The notes below the pieces were generated by a model. It saw only the letters and a program-made list of their open reading frames with translations, ran no database searches and was not told where the DNA came from. DNA of 64,000 bases from an uncultured Aquimarina sp. (GTDB lineage: Bacteria > Bacteroidota > Bacteroidia > Flavobacteriales > Flavobacteriaceae), in the NCBI GenBank assembly GCA_947496555.1, contig CANMDH010000007.1:1-64000 (forward strand). The letters are read 5' to 3'. Positions 25,220-35,620 of this stretch are shown here, one piece after another. Both the position numbers and the translations under genes were made by a program. Numbering within the stretch: the first letter of the stretch is position 1; the number at the start of each line of letters is the position of its first letter.

Positions 25220-26662
25220 ATGAAGCGATCTACATTTTCTGAATCTTTAGAAACACCAATAGCTACAAACGAACTTTTTAATCGTGTAGAAAAATTTATT
25301 TCAAATTCATCATCATCTTTTATTTTAATAGGAACGTTTTTATTGCTATTTGGTGCTGTATCTTTATTCTATTTCTTACAACCTTATTTTGAAGAAATTC
25401 ATTTAGAAAGAATGAATACCCCTTGGGGGATCGCGTTAATGGTAACTGGGCTCTCGCTACTTATTGTTAAGATTAGTTTTTTAATTTACATTTTGGTTTT
25501 ATATCTACGATATAAAGTCATTGAGGCTGTATCTGATGAACAACTACCCATGTGTACGGTGATTGTTCCTGCATATAACGAAGGAGAATTGGTGTATAAA
25601 ACCTTAACTAGTCTAGCAGAAAGCGATTATCCTCAAGAAAAAATCCAGATAATTTCTATTGATGATGGTAGTCAGGATGATACATGGCAATGGATGCAGA
25701 GAGCCAAAAAAGAATTGGGCGACCGTGTTTCGATTTATCAACAACCAGAAAATAAAGGAAAAAGGCATGCTTTGTATCGTGGGTTCAATTTGGGAACTGG
25801 AGAAGTATTTATTACGGTAGATAGTGATTCTATCGTTAAAAAGGATACCATACGCATTATGGCGAGTCCTTTTGTTGTCAATAAAGAATGTGGTGCTGTT
25901 GCAGGAAATGTACTTGTTTTAAATAGGGAAAAAGCGCTAATTCCACGAATGTTAAATGTAAGTTTTGCCTTTAGTTTCGAATTTATACGTTCTGCACAAA
26001 GTAGGTTGGGTTCAGTTTTATGTACACCAGGAGCCTTGTCGGCATATCGTAGAGAGGCTGTTTTCAATTGTCTTGATGCATGGATCAATCAAACTTTTTT
26101 GGGACAAGTTTCAAAAATCGGAGAAGATCGTGCTATGACCAATATGATTTTGAAACAGGGATATAAAGTGTTTTTTCAACGCAATGCATACGTATATACC
26201 AATATCCCAGAGCGATATAAAAACCTATCTAAAATGTTTATTCGTTGGGAAAGAAGTAATGTTCGTGAGAATATTGCAATGAGTAAATTTGCCTTTAGCA
26301 ACTTTAGAAAAGGATCTAAAAGTGGTACTAGAATACTACTGTTAAACCAATGGTTAAAAATGACAATGGCCTATCCAGGAATATTATTAATGTTGTTTTT
26401 TATCTGTACGTATCCACTATTGTTTATAACTTCTACATTGGCGAGTATACTGGTTTTTTCAAGCATACAAGCTTTGTTTTATGCCAAAAAACACAATGTG
26501 TCAGAATCATTTTGGGCATATTCTTATAGTATTTTTTATGCTTTTACACTGTTTTGGATTACCCCTTATGCCATTGCTACTGCTGGCAGAAGCGGTTGGT
26601 TAACACGTGATTTAACTGAAAAAGAACTAAAAGAGCAGCAAGTTGTTGCTGTTTCATCATAA
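25220..26662 (+). CDS. Membrane glycosyltransferase family 2 (processive polysaccharide synthase type)
   Basis: 480 aa. Two N-terminal membrane helices (about 35-55 and 70-95) and a GT2 catalytic domain (about 105-345) are followed by three to four C-terminal helices. The motifs of processive beta-glycosyltransferases are present: VIVPAYNEGE, IDDGS, VDSDS (DxD), GEDRAMT (ED) and IRWER (RW). It resembles hyaluronan, chitin (NodC) or PgaC synthases and should polymerise and export a polysaccharide at the inner membrane. No partner gene flanks it; a clear terminator follows. Confidence 0.88.
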   Translation: MKRSTFSESLETPIATNELFNRVEKFISNSSSSFILIGTFLLLFGAVSLFYFLQPYFEEIHLERMNTPWGIALMVTGLSLLIVKISFLIYILVLYLRYKVIEAVSDEQLPMCTVIVPAYNEGELVYKTLTSLAESDYPQEKIQIISIDDGSQDDTWQWMQRAKKELGDRVSIYQQPENKGKRHALYRGFNLGTGEVFITVDSDSIVKKDTIRIMASPFVVNKECGAVAGNVLVLNREKALIPRMLNVSFAFSFEFIRSAQSRLGSVLCTPGALSAYRREAVFNCLDAWINQTFLGQVSKIGEDRAMTNMILKQGYKVFFQRNAYVYTNIPERYKNLSKMFIRWERSNVRENIAMSKFAFSNFRKGSKSGTRILLLNQWLKMTMAYPGILLMLFFICTYPLLFITSTLASILVFSSIQALFYAKKHNVSESFWAYSYSIFYAFTLFWITPYAIATAGRSGWLTRDLTEKELKEQQVVAVSS

Positions 26663-26719
26663 TTTAATAAATATAACGTGGATTAAATACAATTCACTCT
26701 GTAACATACTATACTATTG

Positions 26720-26747
26720 AAAAGCTTCAGAAACATCTGGAGCTTTT
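26720..26747 (+). terminator. Terminator after the GT2 gene
   Basis: AAAAGCTTCAGA pairs with TCTGGAGCTTTT (one G-T pair) around AACA and continues into a T run. Confidence 0.8.
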
Positions 26748-26954
26748 TTTATTTCCAAGATATTGTTAAATCATTCAGAACTATAATTTATAACACAATA
26801 TTCTTTAATTTCTATCCAGAAAATTCTATAAAGTAAAAGGGATACGGTTCAACTTTGTTTTACGACGATTGAACGTAAAGTGATTTTGTTTTCAGAGCAA
26901 CAGCCACATATTTGAGTAATTAATCAAATAATATCTTTTTTAATACAAATAATT

Positions 26955-27377
26955 ATGACTCCAACAGAAGTTTTTTCAATAGCAGGTATGATTACGATGC
27001 CTATGTGGATCCTGATGATCCTGTTACCTAAATGGAAAGTAACCAGGTTTTTAATTGATTTTAAAGTAATTCCGGTACTATTATCACTAGTATATGTCAT
27101 TTATATTTTTCAAGCTATACAGATCGGTGGATGGATGGATTTTGGTAGCCTTGCTTCAGTTATGGCATTGTTTACTGAGGAAAATGCTGTTCTGGCAGGA
27201 TGGGTACATTATCTGGCTTTTGATCTTTTCATAGGCATGTGGATGTTGGATCAGAATAAAAAATTAGGAATTCACCAAATAATAATGGCCCCTTGTCTTT
27301 TCGCAACATTTATGTTAGGACCTGTCGGGTTTCTGCTTTTTATGATCATCAGAACCATTAAACAAAAACAATCATGA
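26955..27377 (+). CDS. ABA4-like membrane protein (DUF4281)
   Basis: 140 aa with four membrane helices. The segments EENAVLAGWVHYLAFDLFIGMW and CLFATFMLGPVGFLLF (described in parts) match the ABA4/DUF4281 family: WxHYLAFDLFxGxW and GPxGFLL. In plants ABA4 is needed for neoxanthin synthesis; bacterial members have no proven activity. It overlaps the next membrane-protein gene by 4 nt (ATGA), so the two are co-translated. Confidence 0.85.
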   Translation: MTPTEVFSIAGMITMPMWILMILLPKWKVTRFLIDFKVIPVLLSLVYVIYIFQAIQIGGWMDFGSLASVMALFTEENAVLAGWVHYLAFDLFIGMWMLDQNKKLGIHQIIMAPCLFATFMLGPVGFLLFMIIRTIKQKQS

Positions 27378-28174
27378 GTTACGCAAAGCAGATATTAAGA
27401 ACAGTAAAAGCAGAAAGTCCTATACTTTATGGTGTAGTAATGATTCACCTAATGCTTGCCATCGTATGTATCATAGGTCTCTTTGTTGATGATAGAACGC
27501 TAATGGGAGTCAATGTTTGGATCAAACCATTAAAGTTTTCAATCTCGGGGGGGATTTATATCTTAACTTTGGGATACTTGATCACGTTATATCCGTTTTC
27601 AAGAAGAAAGAAGAATATCATCAATAACCTTGTTTCCTGGACACTATTAATAGAAATAGGGATTATAGTTTACCAAGCATCCCGAGGAGTACAATCGCAT
27701 TATAATCAGACTACACTATTTGATGGATTGCTTTTTGCAGCAATGGGAATATTAATAGCAGTCAATGTTTTGGTCATGGTATTGTTCATCTTTGAAACCA
27801 TACGATTACGTTTAAAAACCATTAAATCAATACAGCTTGCCATATTATTAGGTTGGTTGGTCGTGTTTTTTGGTAGCTGGGTAGGAGGGCAAATGATAGG
27901 TCAAATGTCTCATAATGTTGGTGTGACCGATGGAGGTGCTGGATTACCCTTGGTGAATTGGAGTACCATTGCCGGTGATTTAAGAATAGCCCATTTTTTT
28001 GGATTGCACGGGATACAAATAATTCCGTTATTCGCAGTATGGCTATCCAAAAAATGGAATACCACAAGTAGAAATCAGATCTTTGTGGTTATAGTGTTTG
28101 GATTACTATATGCCTCATGGATTGGGTTTACATTTTATCAAGCAAAACAGGGTATGCCACTTATCAAACTATAA
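27374..28174 (+). CDS. Seven-helix membrane protein of unknown function
   Basis: 266 aa with about seven hydrophobic helices (starting at 18, 45, 78, 115, 155, 200 and 235). Conserved-looking polar parts are WIKPLKFSISGGIY, ASRGVQSHYN and HFFGLHGIQIIPL, the last with His residues inside a helix. It is a frequent partner of ABA4-like genes in flavobacteria. No enzyme family recognised. The sensor kinase follows after 10 nt. Confidence 0.75.
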   Translation: MSYAKQILRTVKAESPILYGVVMIHLMLAIVCIIGLFVDDRTLMGVNVWIKPLKFSISGGIYILTLGYLITLYPFSRRKKNIINNLVSWTLLIEIGIIVYQASRGVQSHYNQTTLFDGLLFAAMGILIAVNVLVMVLFIFETIRLRLKTIKSIQLAILLGWLVVFFGSWVGGQMIGQMSHNVGVTDGGAGLPLVNWSTIAGDLRIAHFFGLHGIQIIPLFAVWLSKKWNTTSRNQIFVVIVFGLLYASWIGFTFYQAKQGMPLIKL

Positions 28175-28184
28175 TCGCACGACA

Positions 28185-29267
28185 ATGTTAGTCAATAAAG
28201 AAAAACGGATAAAATATTTAGGATTTAATGATTTTTGGTTTATTGTTATTGGAATTCTAATTCTTAGTTTTATTACCGACTATCTTTTTAGTAATTCGTT
28301 TGCACGGTATCCTTTTGGTAAAGCAGTTATTAGTTGGAGTATGTCACTATTTTTTTCCACCTGCGATTGGTTTATCATGAGGGCTATTATGATTCTTCTC
28401 CGAAAAAAATACCCTGCTTTAAAAGATAGTGTAAAGCGTATTAGTTTGTTCTTTCTTTCTATCGTAGCTACCGTAGTTTTGGTCGACTTTACAGGTGGTA
28501 TGGTAATATCTCTTATTTGGAAAATTGATTATAATCCCACATATAGGTCCAAGATAATTTTACCAATCATTTTGATCAGTACTATGACTATGGCTATTTA
28601 TGAAGCCATTTATTTTTACATTAAGCTTAAAAAATCAATCAGAGAAGAAGAACAAGCCAAACAAGCCATCGTACAAGCACAATTAGATACCTTGCGTAAT
28701 CAGGCGCAACCACATTTTTTATTCAATAGTCTTAATACATTACGTGATATTATTGATCAAAATTCAAAGGAAGACGCCAAGCAATTTGTAGATAAGCTGT
28801 CAGATGTATACCGCTTTATATTAGAGTCTGGAAATGTTCATTTAACTTCACTTCGAGATGAATTGAAATTTGCCAAAGCCTATATTCATATACAATCAGA
28901 AAGGTTTGGGGATAACTTGAAATTAAATTGGAATATTTCTGAAGCTTTATTAGACTTTCTAATTGCGCCCATGAGTCTCCAACTTTTATTAGAAAATGCA
29001 ATAAAACACAATGTAGTTTCCAAAGCGAAGCCATTAGTTATAAATGTAGAAACCAAAAATGATCATTTAGTGGTGGAAAATAAAATTCAAAAAAAATCCA
29101 CTCAAATACCATCAACAAAAGTAGGCTTAAAGAATATCGAAAAGCGATACGCATTGATTTCTGGGAAACCACTTGAAATCAAAAATGATGGAAATCGATT
29201 TACGGTTTCACTTCCTTTATTAAAATTATCTGATCAAAAGAACAATTATGCACATACTGATCATTGA
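28185..29267 (+). CDS. LytS/YehU-type sensor histidine kinase (His_kinase family)
   Basis: 360 aa from ATG 28185; the upstream in-frame ATG at 28098 lies inside the preceding gene. Four N-terminal membrane helices are followed by a linker coiled coil (about 150-175), then the PF06580 domain with phospho-accepting His177 in QAQPHFLFNSLNTL and an ATPase domain (MSLQLLLENAIKHN, VGLKNIEKRY). It overlaps its response regulator by 20 nt. It probably senses a membrane or envelope signal; the two membrane proteins upstream may take part. Confidence 0.9.
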   Translation: MLVNKEKRIKYLGFNDFWFIVIGILILSFITDYLFSNSFARYPFGKAVISWSMSLFFSTCDWFIMRAIMILLRKKYPALKDSVKRISLFFLSIVATVVLVDFTGGMVISLIWKIDYNPTYRSKIILPIILISTMTMAIYEAIYFYIKLKKSIREEEQAKQAIVQAQLDTLRNQAQPHFLFNSLNTLRDIIDQNSKEDAKQFVDKLSDVYRFILESGNVHLTSLRDELKFAKAYIHIQSERFGDNLKLNWNISEALLDFLIAPMSLQLLLENAIKHNVVSKAKPLVINVETKNDHLVVENKIQKKSTQIPSTKVGLKNIEKRYALISGKPLEIKNDGNRFTVSLPLLKLSDQKNNYAHTDH

Positions 29268-30000
29268 AGATGAACCAAGAGCAGCAAATCAATTGCAAAG
29301 CATACTAAAATTATGTAGTTTCGAGTATCAATTAGTGGATATTATTGATACCGTTGAGGATGCAGTGCAATGGTTTCAAGAACATAAAACACCCGACCTG
29401 GTTTTTATGGATATCCAATTAGCTGATGGTTTGAGTTTCGAGATATTTCAAAAAATAGACGTAGCAGCACCTATCATTTTCACAACAGCATTTGATCAAT
29501 ATGCAATCCAGGCTTTTAAAGTAAATAGCGTAGATTATCTGCTTAAACCCATCCAAAAGGATGAGTTAAATAAGGCTTTGGATAAATTCTTAAAGTCAAA
29601 CAAATCAGCTACTGTCGATCCTGCTATTTTAAAACAACTACTAAGTAGCATGCAAATAGCAAATAAACGAGAAGGAATTCTAGTTAAAGAAGGAAGCGGA
29701 TTTGTACAAATCAAAATTTCAGATCTATTATATATGTATTCTGAAGAGAGTATCACCTTTGGTGTGACATCAGGCAAAAGGTATATTATCGACGAAACAA
29801 TGGATCAATTATTTAATTCTTTAGATCACGATCAGTTCTTCAGAATCAATCGCGGACAGATTATAGCTAAGAATTCAATTCAGAAAATAGATTCCTATTT
29901 CAATCATCGGGTTAAGCTCTCGATTTCTAATCCAAAAGACCAAGAATTTATTGTAAGCAGGCAGAAAACAAGTGATTTTAAAGAATGGTTGAATAGATAA
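29248..30000 (+). CDS. LytTR-family response regulator
   Basis: 250 aa. Receiver domain with Asp55 in LVFMDIQLAD and K in LLKPIQKDEL, then a LytTR DNA-binding domain (about 145-250; FFRINRGQIIAKNSI, FIVSRQKTSDFKEW). Partner of the preceding kinase. The next gene begins 108 nt later and starts the copper operon, so that operon is one candidate target. Confidence 0.93.
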   Translation: MHILIIEDEPRAANQLQSILKLCSFEYQLVDIIDTVEDAVQWFQEHKTPDLVFMDIQLADGLSFEIFQKIDVAAPIIFTTAFDQYAIQAFKVNSVDYLLKPIQKDELNKALDKFLKSNKSATVDPAILKQLLSSMQIANKREGILVKEGSGFVQIKISDLLYMYSEESITFGVTSGKRYIIDETMDQLFNSLDHDQFFRINRGQIIAKNSIQKIDSYFNHRVKLSISNPKDQEFIVSRQKTSDFKEWLNR

Positions 30001-30108
30001 ATATTCTTTTGATCAGGTAATTTTGAATATTCATTTTTAAGGTCGAGTGCCTAAACTCATGTTAAACAAAATTCGAAGTTATTAAAAATTAGTAATTTTG
30101 ATAATTGA

Positions 30109-30525
30109 ATGAAAGAGTTGTTCTATAAAATATCAACCGTTTTAATGGCAATAATTGTGCTGTTTTCTACTGTGTCCTTCACTGTGGATATGCATTATTG
30201 TGGTGATACTTTAGTAGATTTGGCAGTTTTTAAAGAAGCTAAATCCTGCGAAATGGAGGAAATGCAACTTCCCCAAAATTTTGATAATACGGTCAAGAAA
30301 AAGTCCTGTTGTACCGATAGGCAAATTATATTTGAGGGACAAGATAATTTAAAGGATACACCGGTTAAACTATCGTTTCAGCAACAGGCCTTTATTATAA
30401 GCTATACGTATTCATATCTTTATTTATTTGAAGATAGCAATACGGTTTTTACTTCATTTATAGGGCATCCACCGCCCTTATTAGACAAAGATTACCAGGT
30501 CCTATACGAAACTTTTTTAATTTGA
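30109..30525 (+). CDS. HYC_CC_PP family small envelope protein
   Basis: 138 aa. It has a signal or anchor segment (about 8-28), then MHYCGDTLVDLAVFKEAKSC, KKKSCCTD and a C-terminal IGHPPPLL. These are the HYC, CC and PP elements of a Bacteroidota family that nearly always precedes CusA/CzcA-type efflux genes. The Cys and His residues suggest a periplasmic copper or silver chaperone or sensor (inference). A TAATTTTG box at 30093-30100 lies only 9 nt before the ATG, so the leader would be very short. Confidence 0.85.
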   Translation: MKELFYKISTVLMAIIVLFSTVSFTVDMHYCGDTLVDLAVFKEAKSCEMEEMQLPQNFDNTVKKKSCCTDRQIIFEGQDNLKDTPVKLSFQQQAFIISYTYSYLYLFEDSNTVFTSFIGHPPPLLDKDYQVLYETFLI

Positions 30526-30630
30526 TTTTTAGATAATACGTAAGAGCCCTACGGTGTACTGTTAAGGGTTGAATGTGTTGTGATTTTTTTTTGCAATGCA
30601 CGGTTGTAACAATCTAAGTAGTCAAATTAT

Positions 30631-33600
30631 ATGCTAAACAAAGCGATAAAATTTTTAATAGAAAACAAGCTAGTAGCGGTACTGCTATTAGTGCTTTTTG
30701 TGGGTTGGGGAATTATTCATTCACCCTTCAAATGGGCCACAGGTATTTTGCCAAGTAATCCAGTTGCGGTAGATGCAATACCTGATATAGGCGAAAATCA
30801 GCAAATTGTTTTTACAAAATGGCCCGGAAGAAGTCCGCAGGATATCGAGGATCAAATTACGTACCCACTTACAACCTCTTTATTGGGTGTTCCCGGAGTG
30901 AAGACCATTCGAAGTTCCTCAATGTTAGGATTTTCGAGCATTTATATCATTTTTGAAGAAGATGCCGAGTTCTATTGGTCCCGTAGCCGTATTCTTGAAA
31001 AACTTAATTCACTCCCAGCGGGTTTATTACCGCGTGACGTAAAACCGTCACTTGGGCCAGATGCAACAGGCCTTGGACAGATTTTTTGGTATACTCTAGA
31101 GGGGCGCGATAAAAATGGAAATGTCACAGGAGGATGGGATTTACATGAGTTACGCAGTATTCAGGATTATTATGTGAAATACGCACTTTCTTCAACAAGT
31201 GGGGTATCTGAGGTTGCTTCCATTGGTGGATACGTTCAGGAATACCAAATCGATGTTAACCCAGAACTAATGAGACAATACAATATAGACTTACATCATA
31301 TTGTAAAAGCAGTTAAACAATCTAATCAGGATATTGGAATACAGACACTTGAAATTAATCAGGTAGAGTATCTGGTACGTGGATTGGGATATATAAAGTC
31401 GATTGCAGATATCGAAAATGCCGTTGTCGATTCTAAAAATTATACTTCTATACGTATCAAAGATGTGGCAAAGGTACATTTAGGTCCTGCGGCACGTCGA
31501 GGAATTCTGGATAAAGAGGGGGCCGAAGTCGTGGGAGGTGTTGTCGTGGCCCGGTATGGTGCTAACCCTCTTGAAGTGATTAATAATGTAAAACAACAAA
31601 TTGCCGAACTTTCAGCAGGTTTGCCTTCTAAGCAACTTCTCAATGGCAAAACTTCACAACTGACCATAGTGCCATTTTATGATCGTACAGATCTGATTCA
31701 TGAAACTTTAGGTACGCTCAATGAAGCCCTAACCCTCGAAATTCTGGTTACGATACTTGTTATTATGACAATGATATTCAACTTAAGGGCTTCAATTTTG
31801 ATTTCCGGATTATTACCCGTTGCAGTGTTGATGGTTTTTATCGGAATGAAGCTCTTTGGTGTAGATGCCAATATCGTTGCTCTATCCGGCATCGCAATTG
31901 CCATTGGTACGATGGTAGATGTAGGAGTTATTCTTTCTGAAAATATTATCAGATACTTGGATGAAAACAGAGAAAAACATGTATTAGAACAGCTACCAAT
32001 CAATACAGTAGTATATAATGCTACAACAGAAGTTTCAGGAGCTATACTCACGGCTGTACTAACGACCATTATTAGTTTTATCCCAGTCTTTACAATGATT
32101 GAGGCCGAAGGTAAGCTGTTTCGTCCATTGGCGTTCACTAAGACATTTGCTTTGACCGCATCGGTGATCGTGGCTTTGTTCTTGATTCCTCCTTTTGCGG
32201 CATATTTGTTTAGGAAACGAGATATTAAGTCCGTATTTAGATATGGAATTAATGGTGCATTAATAACAGGAGGTTTTCTTGCTATTGTTCTTGGCTATTG
32301 GTTAGGTTTGGTGCTTATAGTTTTCGGTACATTTTCGATATTGTTTTTGAAAGGTAAACTCTCGAAAGAACAACATAACCTTGCTAGTATTGGGATATCT
32401 GTTGTTACCATTGTTATTTTATTGGCAATATATTGGAGACCATTAGGTTTTGACCGAAGTGTATTGATGAACTTAATTTTTGTGTCTATTGTTTGTTTTG
32501 GATTGTTAGGCACGTTTTGGATATTCAGAATTTACTACACACGAATCCTGAAATGGGCATTAGACAATAAATTGCTTTTCCTCTCATTACCTGCAGTATT
32601 AATTATTTGTGGTGTATTGATAATGCAAAACACTGGTAAAGAGTTTATGCCTCCGCTCAATGAGGGTTCTTTTTTATTGATGCCAACATCTCTTCCGCAT
32701 TCGGGTGTAGAAGAAAACAAACGAGTTTTACAGCAGTTGGATATGGCCGTGGCAAGCATACCAGAAATAGAAACAGTGGTTGGTAAAGCAGGTCGTACAG
32801 AATCAGCACTCGACCCCGCACCGCTATCTATGTATGAAAATATCATTCAGTATCGCTCCCAGTTTGAGTTGAATGAAGATGGAAAACCCCAACGTTATCG
32901 AATCAATGAGGATGGGTTTTTTGAATTAAAAAATGAAAAGGTAGTTGCCAATCCCAATGTAGAAATCGAAAATGAATCCAAGTATAAAGAAAACCGTGTT
33001 ACAGACCCTTATCGTGTAAATCGAAAGTTGTTGATCGAGGATAACGACGGTGAGTATTACAGGAATTGGCGACCATATATACAATCGCCAGATGATATTT
33101 GGAACGATATTATTAAGGTAACTAACCTACCTGGAGTTACTTCTGCTCCTAAACTACAACCTATCGAAACACGATTAATAATGTTGCAAACGGGCATGCG
33201 CAGTCCTATGGGGATCAAAATAAAAGGCCAGAATCTACAAGAGATAGAATCTTTTGGGTTACAGCTGGAAAAGATTCTAAAACAAACAGAAGGGGTTAAA
33301 ACACAAGCTGTTTTTGCGGACCGCATCGTAGGTAAACCCTATTTGCTTATCGATATCGACCGAGAACGTTTGTCACGATTTGGTATTACCATTGATGAGG
33401 TACAACGAGTCCTGTCGGTTGCTGTTGGTGGGATACCACTTACCCAAACGGTAGAAGGCCGTGAGCGTTATAATATTCGTGTACGTTATGCAAGAGAATT
33501 ACGAGACAATCCAGAGGATCTAAATAATATTTACGTACCAGTTGCAAATGGTAATCCAATACCTTTGAGTGAACTGGTTACTTTTAGGTATGAAAAAGGA

Positions 33601-34383
33601 CCACAAGTGATCAAAAGTGAAGATACTTTTTTAGTGGGATATGTATTATTTGATAAACAGGATGGATATGCTGAGGTAGATGTGGTTGAAAATGCGCAAG
33701 CTGTTATCCAAGAGAATATTGATAAAGGCACATTGATTGTTCCCAAAGGCATTAACTATGCATTTACAGGAACGTATGAGAATCAGTTGCGAGCAGAAAA
33801 AACATTGTCGGTTATAGTGCCTGCGGTATTGCTCATTATCTTTTTGATACTTTATTTCCAATTCCGTTCGGTAGCCACCTCGTTAATGGTCTTTACAGGA
33901 ATTGCAGTAGCCCTTGCCGGGGGTTTCTTAATGATTTGGTTATATGGGCAAGAATGGTTCTTAAACTTTGGGTTGTTTGGAGAAAATCTTCGCGATCTCT
34001 TACAGATGCGCACTATCAATCTAAGCGTAGCTGTTTGGGTAGGTTTTATCGCTTTGTTCGGTATTGCTACAGACGATGGAGTAGTAATGGCAACATATCT
34101 TAATCAAACCTTTGATCGTAATAAACCTAACAATCTCAAATCGGTACGCGATTCTATTATTGAGGCAGGAGAAAAACGAATTCGCCCTTGTTTAATGACT
34201 ACAGCCACCACTATTTTGGCATTACTTCCGATTCTTACATCTACAGGGCGTGGGAGTGATATTATGATACCAATGGCTATACCAAGTTTTGGCGGAATGC
34301 TAATTGCGCTCATAACACTATTTGTAGTGCCTGTATTGTACAGCTGGCAAAAAGAAGTTCAACTTAAAAGAGCAAGCAAATGA
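30631..34383 (+). CDS. cusA: Heavy-metal RND efflux pump, CusA type
   Basis: 1250 aa, longer than E. coli CusA because of loop insertions (about 535-620 and 760-790). There are twelve membrane helices. The helix 4 motif AIGTMVDVGVILSEN is of the Cu/Ag (HME4) class rather than the Zn/Co CzcA class. The three methionines that carry Cu(I)/Ag(I) through CusA are conserved in context: M684 (LLMPTSLP), M734 (PLSMYENI) and M851 (LIMLQTGM). It exports the metal from periplasm and cytoplasm to outside together with the downstream TolC-type and adaptor proteins. The stop overlaps the next start by 4 nt. Confidence 0.93.
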   Translation: MLNKAIKFLIENKLVAVLLLVLFVGWGIIHSPFKWATGILPSNPVAVDAIPDIGENQQIVFTKWPGRSPQDIEDQITYPLTTSLLGVPGVKTIRSSSMLGFSSIYIIFEEDAEFYWSRSRILEKLNSLPAGLLPRDVKPSLGPDATGLGQIFWYTLEGRDKNGNVTGGWDLHELRSIQDYYVKYALSSTSGVSEVASIGGYVQEYQIDVNPELMRQYNIDLHHIVKAVKQSNQDIGIQTLEINQVEYLVRGLGYIKSIADIENAVVDSKNYTSIRIKDVAKVHLGPAARRGILDKEGAEVVGGVVVARYGANPLEVINNVKQQIAELSAGLPSKQLLNGKTSQLTIVPFYDRTDLIHETLGTLNEALTLEILVTILVIMTMIFNLRASILISGLLPVAVLMVFIGMKLFGVDANIVALSGIAIAIGTMVDVGVILSENIIRYLDENREKHVLEQLPINTVVYNATTEVSGAILTAVLTTIISFIPVFTMIEAEGKLFRPLAFTKTFALTASVIVALFLIPPFAAYLFRKRDIKSVFRYGINGALITGGFLAIVLGYWLGLVLIVFGTFSILFLKGKLSKEQHNLASIGISVVTIVILLAIYWRPLGFDRSVLMNLIFVSIVCFGLLGTFWIFRIYYTRILKWALDNKLLFLSLPAVLIICGVLIMQNTGKEFMPPLNEGSFLLMPTSLPHSGVEENKRVLQQLDMAVASIPEIETVVGKAGRTESALDPAPLSMYENIIQYRSQFELNEDGKPQRYRINEDGFFELKNEKVVANPNVEIENESKYKENRVTDPYRVNRKLLIEDNDGEYYRNWRPYIQSPDDIWNDIIKVTNLPGVTSAPKLQPIETRLIMLQTGMRSPMGIKIKGQNLQEIESFGLQLEKILKQTEGVKTQAVFADRIVGKPYLLIDIDRERLSRFGITIDEVQRVLSVAVGGIPLTQTVEGRERYNIRVRYARELRDNPEDLNNIYVPVANGNPIPLSELVTFRYEKGPQVIKSEDTFLVGYVLFDKQDGYAEVDVVENAQAVIQENIDKGTLIVPKGINYAFTGTYENQLRAEKTLSVIVPAVLLIIFLILYFQFRSVATSLMVFTGIAVALAGGFLMIWLYGQEWFLNFGLFGENLRDLLQMRTINLSVAVWVGFIALFGIATDDGVVMATYLNQTFDRNKPNNLKSVRDSIIEAGEKRIRPCLMTTATTILALLPILTSTGRGSDIMIPMAIPSFGGMLIALITLFVVPVLYSWQKEVQLKRASK

Positions 34384-35618
34384 AAAATAGCATTTTAATA
34401 ATAGGTCTTTTGTTTGTTTCCGCTTTTGCGCCTATCATGAGTCAGGACAAAGGGAATGCAAAACAGCTTCAATTCTATATACAAGAAGCACAAGTCAACA
34501 ATCCTAATATTCGGGCTTATGAAAAGAGATATAATATTGCTCAAGAGAAAGTGAATGAGACCAATTGGTTGCCAAATACAGAGTTTGGAGTGGGTTATTT
34601 TGTGAGTGAACCAGAGACCCGAACGGGGGCACAAAGAGCGCGGTTTTCAGTTCGGCAAATGCTACCCTGGTTCGGTACCATTTCTGCCCGAAAAAACTAC
34701 ACTAATGTAATGGCCGAAGCAGGCTACATAGATTATATTATCGCTAAGCGAAAACTGACTTTAAACATAGCACAATCATATTATAAACTTTATGGGATAC
34801 AAGCAATACAAAAGGTATTAGAAGAAAATATTCGACTTTTAATGACTTATGAACGTTTAGCCCTTACTTCTGTAGAAATAGGTAAGGCAAGTGCAGTAGA
34901 TGTGCTACGGTTACAAATACGTCAAAATGAACTGCAACAACAAAAGGAGGTGCTTAGAGAACAGTATTTGGGACAACAAGCGGCTTTCAATAGTTTATTG
35001 AATAGAGATACCGATGTGCCAATTGAAATAGTATCTTCTATGATGATCCCTAATATCGACCCAATCACTGCCGATACTCTACAACTCAATCCAGAATTAA
35101 TGCATTTTGACAAATTATACGAATCGATTACACAAGCAGAATTAATGAACCAAAAAGAAAGTGCACCAATGCTTGGTTTTGGATTAGACTATGTACCGGT
35201 ACAGGAACGTCCAGATCTGAACTTTAGTGATAATGGAAAAGATATTGTGATGCCAATGGTATCATTATCTATTCCGATTTTTAATAGTCGCTACGATTCA
35301 AGAACCAAGCAAAATGAATTGCGTAAACAAGAAATCGAATTTCAAAAACAAGAAAGGTTTAATGTATTAGAGTCTGCTTTCGCGAAAGCGGAATCAGAAC
35401 GTAACGAGGCTCGCATCATATATAATACACAGACTAAAAATTTGCAGCAAGCTAAAAATGCAGAACAAATCCTAATAAGGAATTACGAGACAGGAATCAT
35501 TGATTTTAATGACTTGTTGGATATTCAAGAATTGCAGTTGAAATTTCAAATGAATCAAATTCAATCGATTAAAGAGTATTATATACAATCTGCAATTATA
35601 AATTATCTAAGCAATTAA
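34380..35618 (+). CDS. TolC-family outer-membrane efflux protein (CusC role)
   Basis: 412 aa with a signal peptide ending near IMSQ (about 21) and long heptad-rich helices, for example EKRYNIAQEKVNETNWLPN and QAKNAEQILIRNYETGIIDFNDLLDIQELQLKF (in parts). It has the two-repeat TolC layout and no lipobox. It overlaps cusA by 4 nt and forms the outer-membrane channel of the pump. Confidence 0.9.
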   Translation: MKNSILIIGLLFVSAFAPIMSQDKGNAKQLQFYIQEAQVNNPNIRAYEKRYNIAQEKVNETNWLPNTEFGVGYFVSEPETRTGAQRARFSVRQMLPWFGTISARKNYTNVMAEAGYIDYIIAKRKLTLNIAQSYYKLYGIQAIQKVLEENIRLLMTYERLALTSVEIGKASAVDVLRLQIRQNELQQQKEVLREQYLGQQAAFNSLLNRDTDVPIEIVSSMMIPNIDPITADTLQLNPELMHFDKLYESITQAELMNQKESAPMLGFGLDYVPVQERPDLNFSDNGKDIVMPMVSLSIPIFNSRYDSRTKQNELRKQEIEFQKQERFNVLESAFAKAESERNEARIIYNTQTKNLQQAKNAEQILIRNYETGIIDFNDLLDIQELQLKFQMNQIQSIKEYYIQSAIINYLSN

Positions 35619-35620
35619 TT

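Noticed and set aside
28098-28184. Upstream start of the LytS-type kinase
   Set aside because: It lies inside the preceding membrane-protein gene; ATG 28185 follows that gene's stop by 10 nt.
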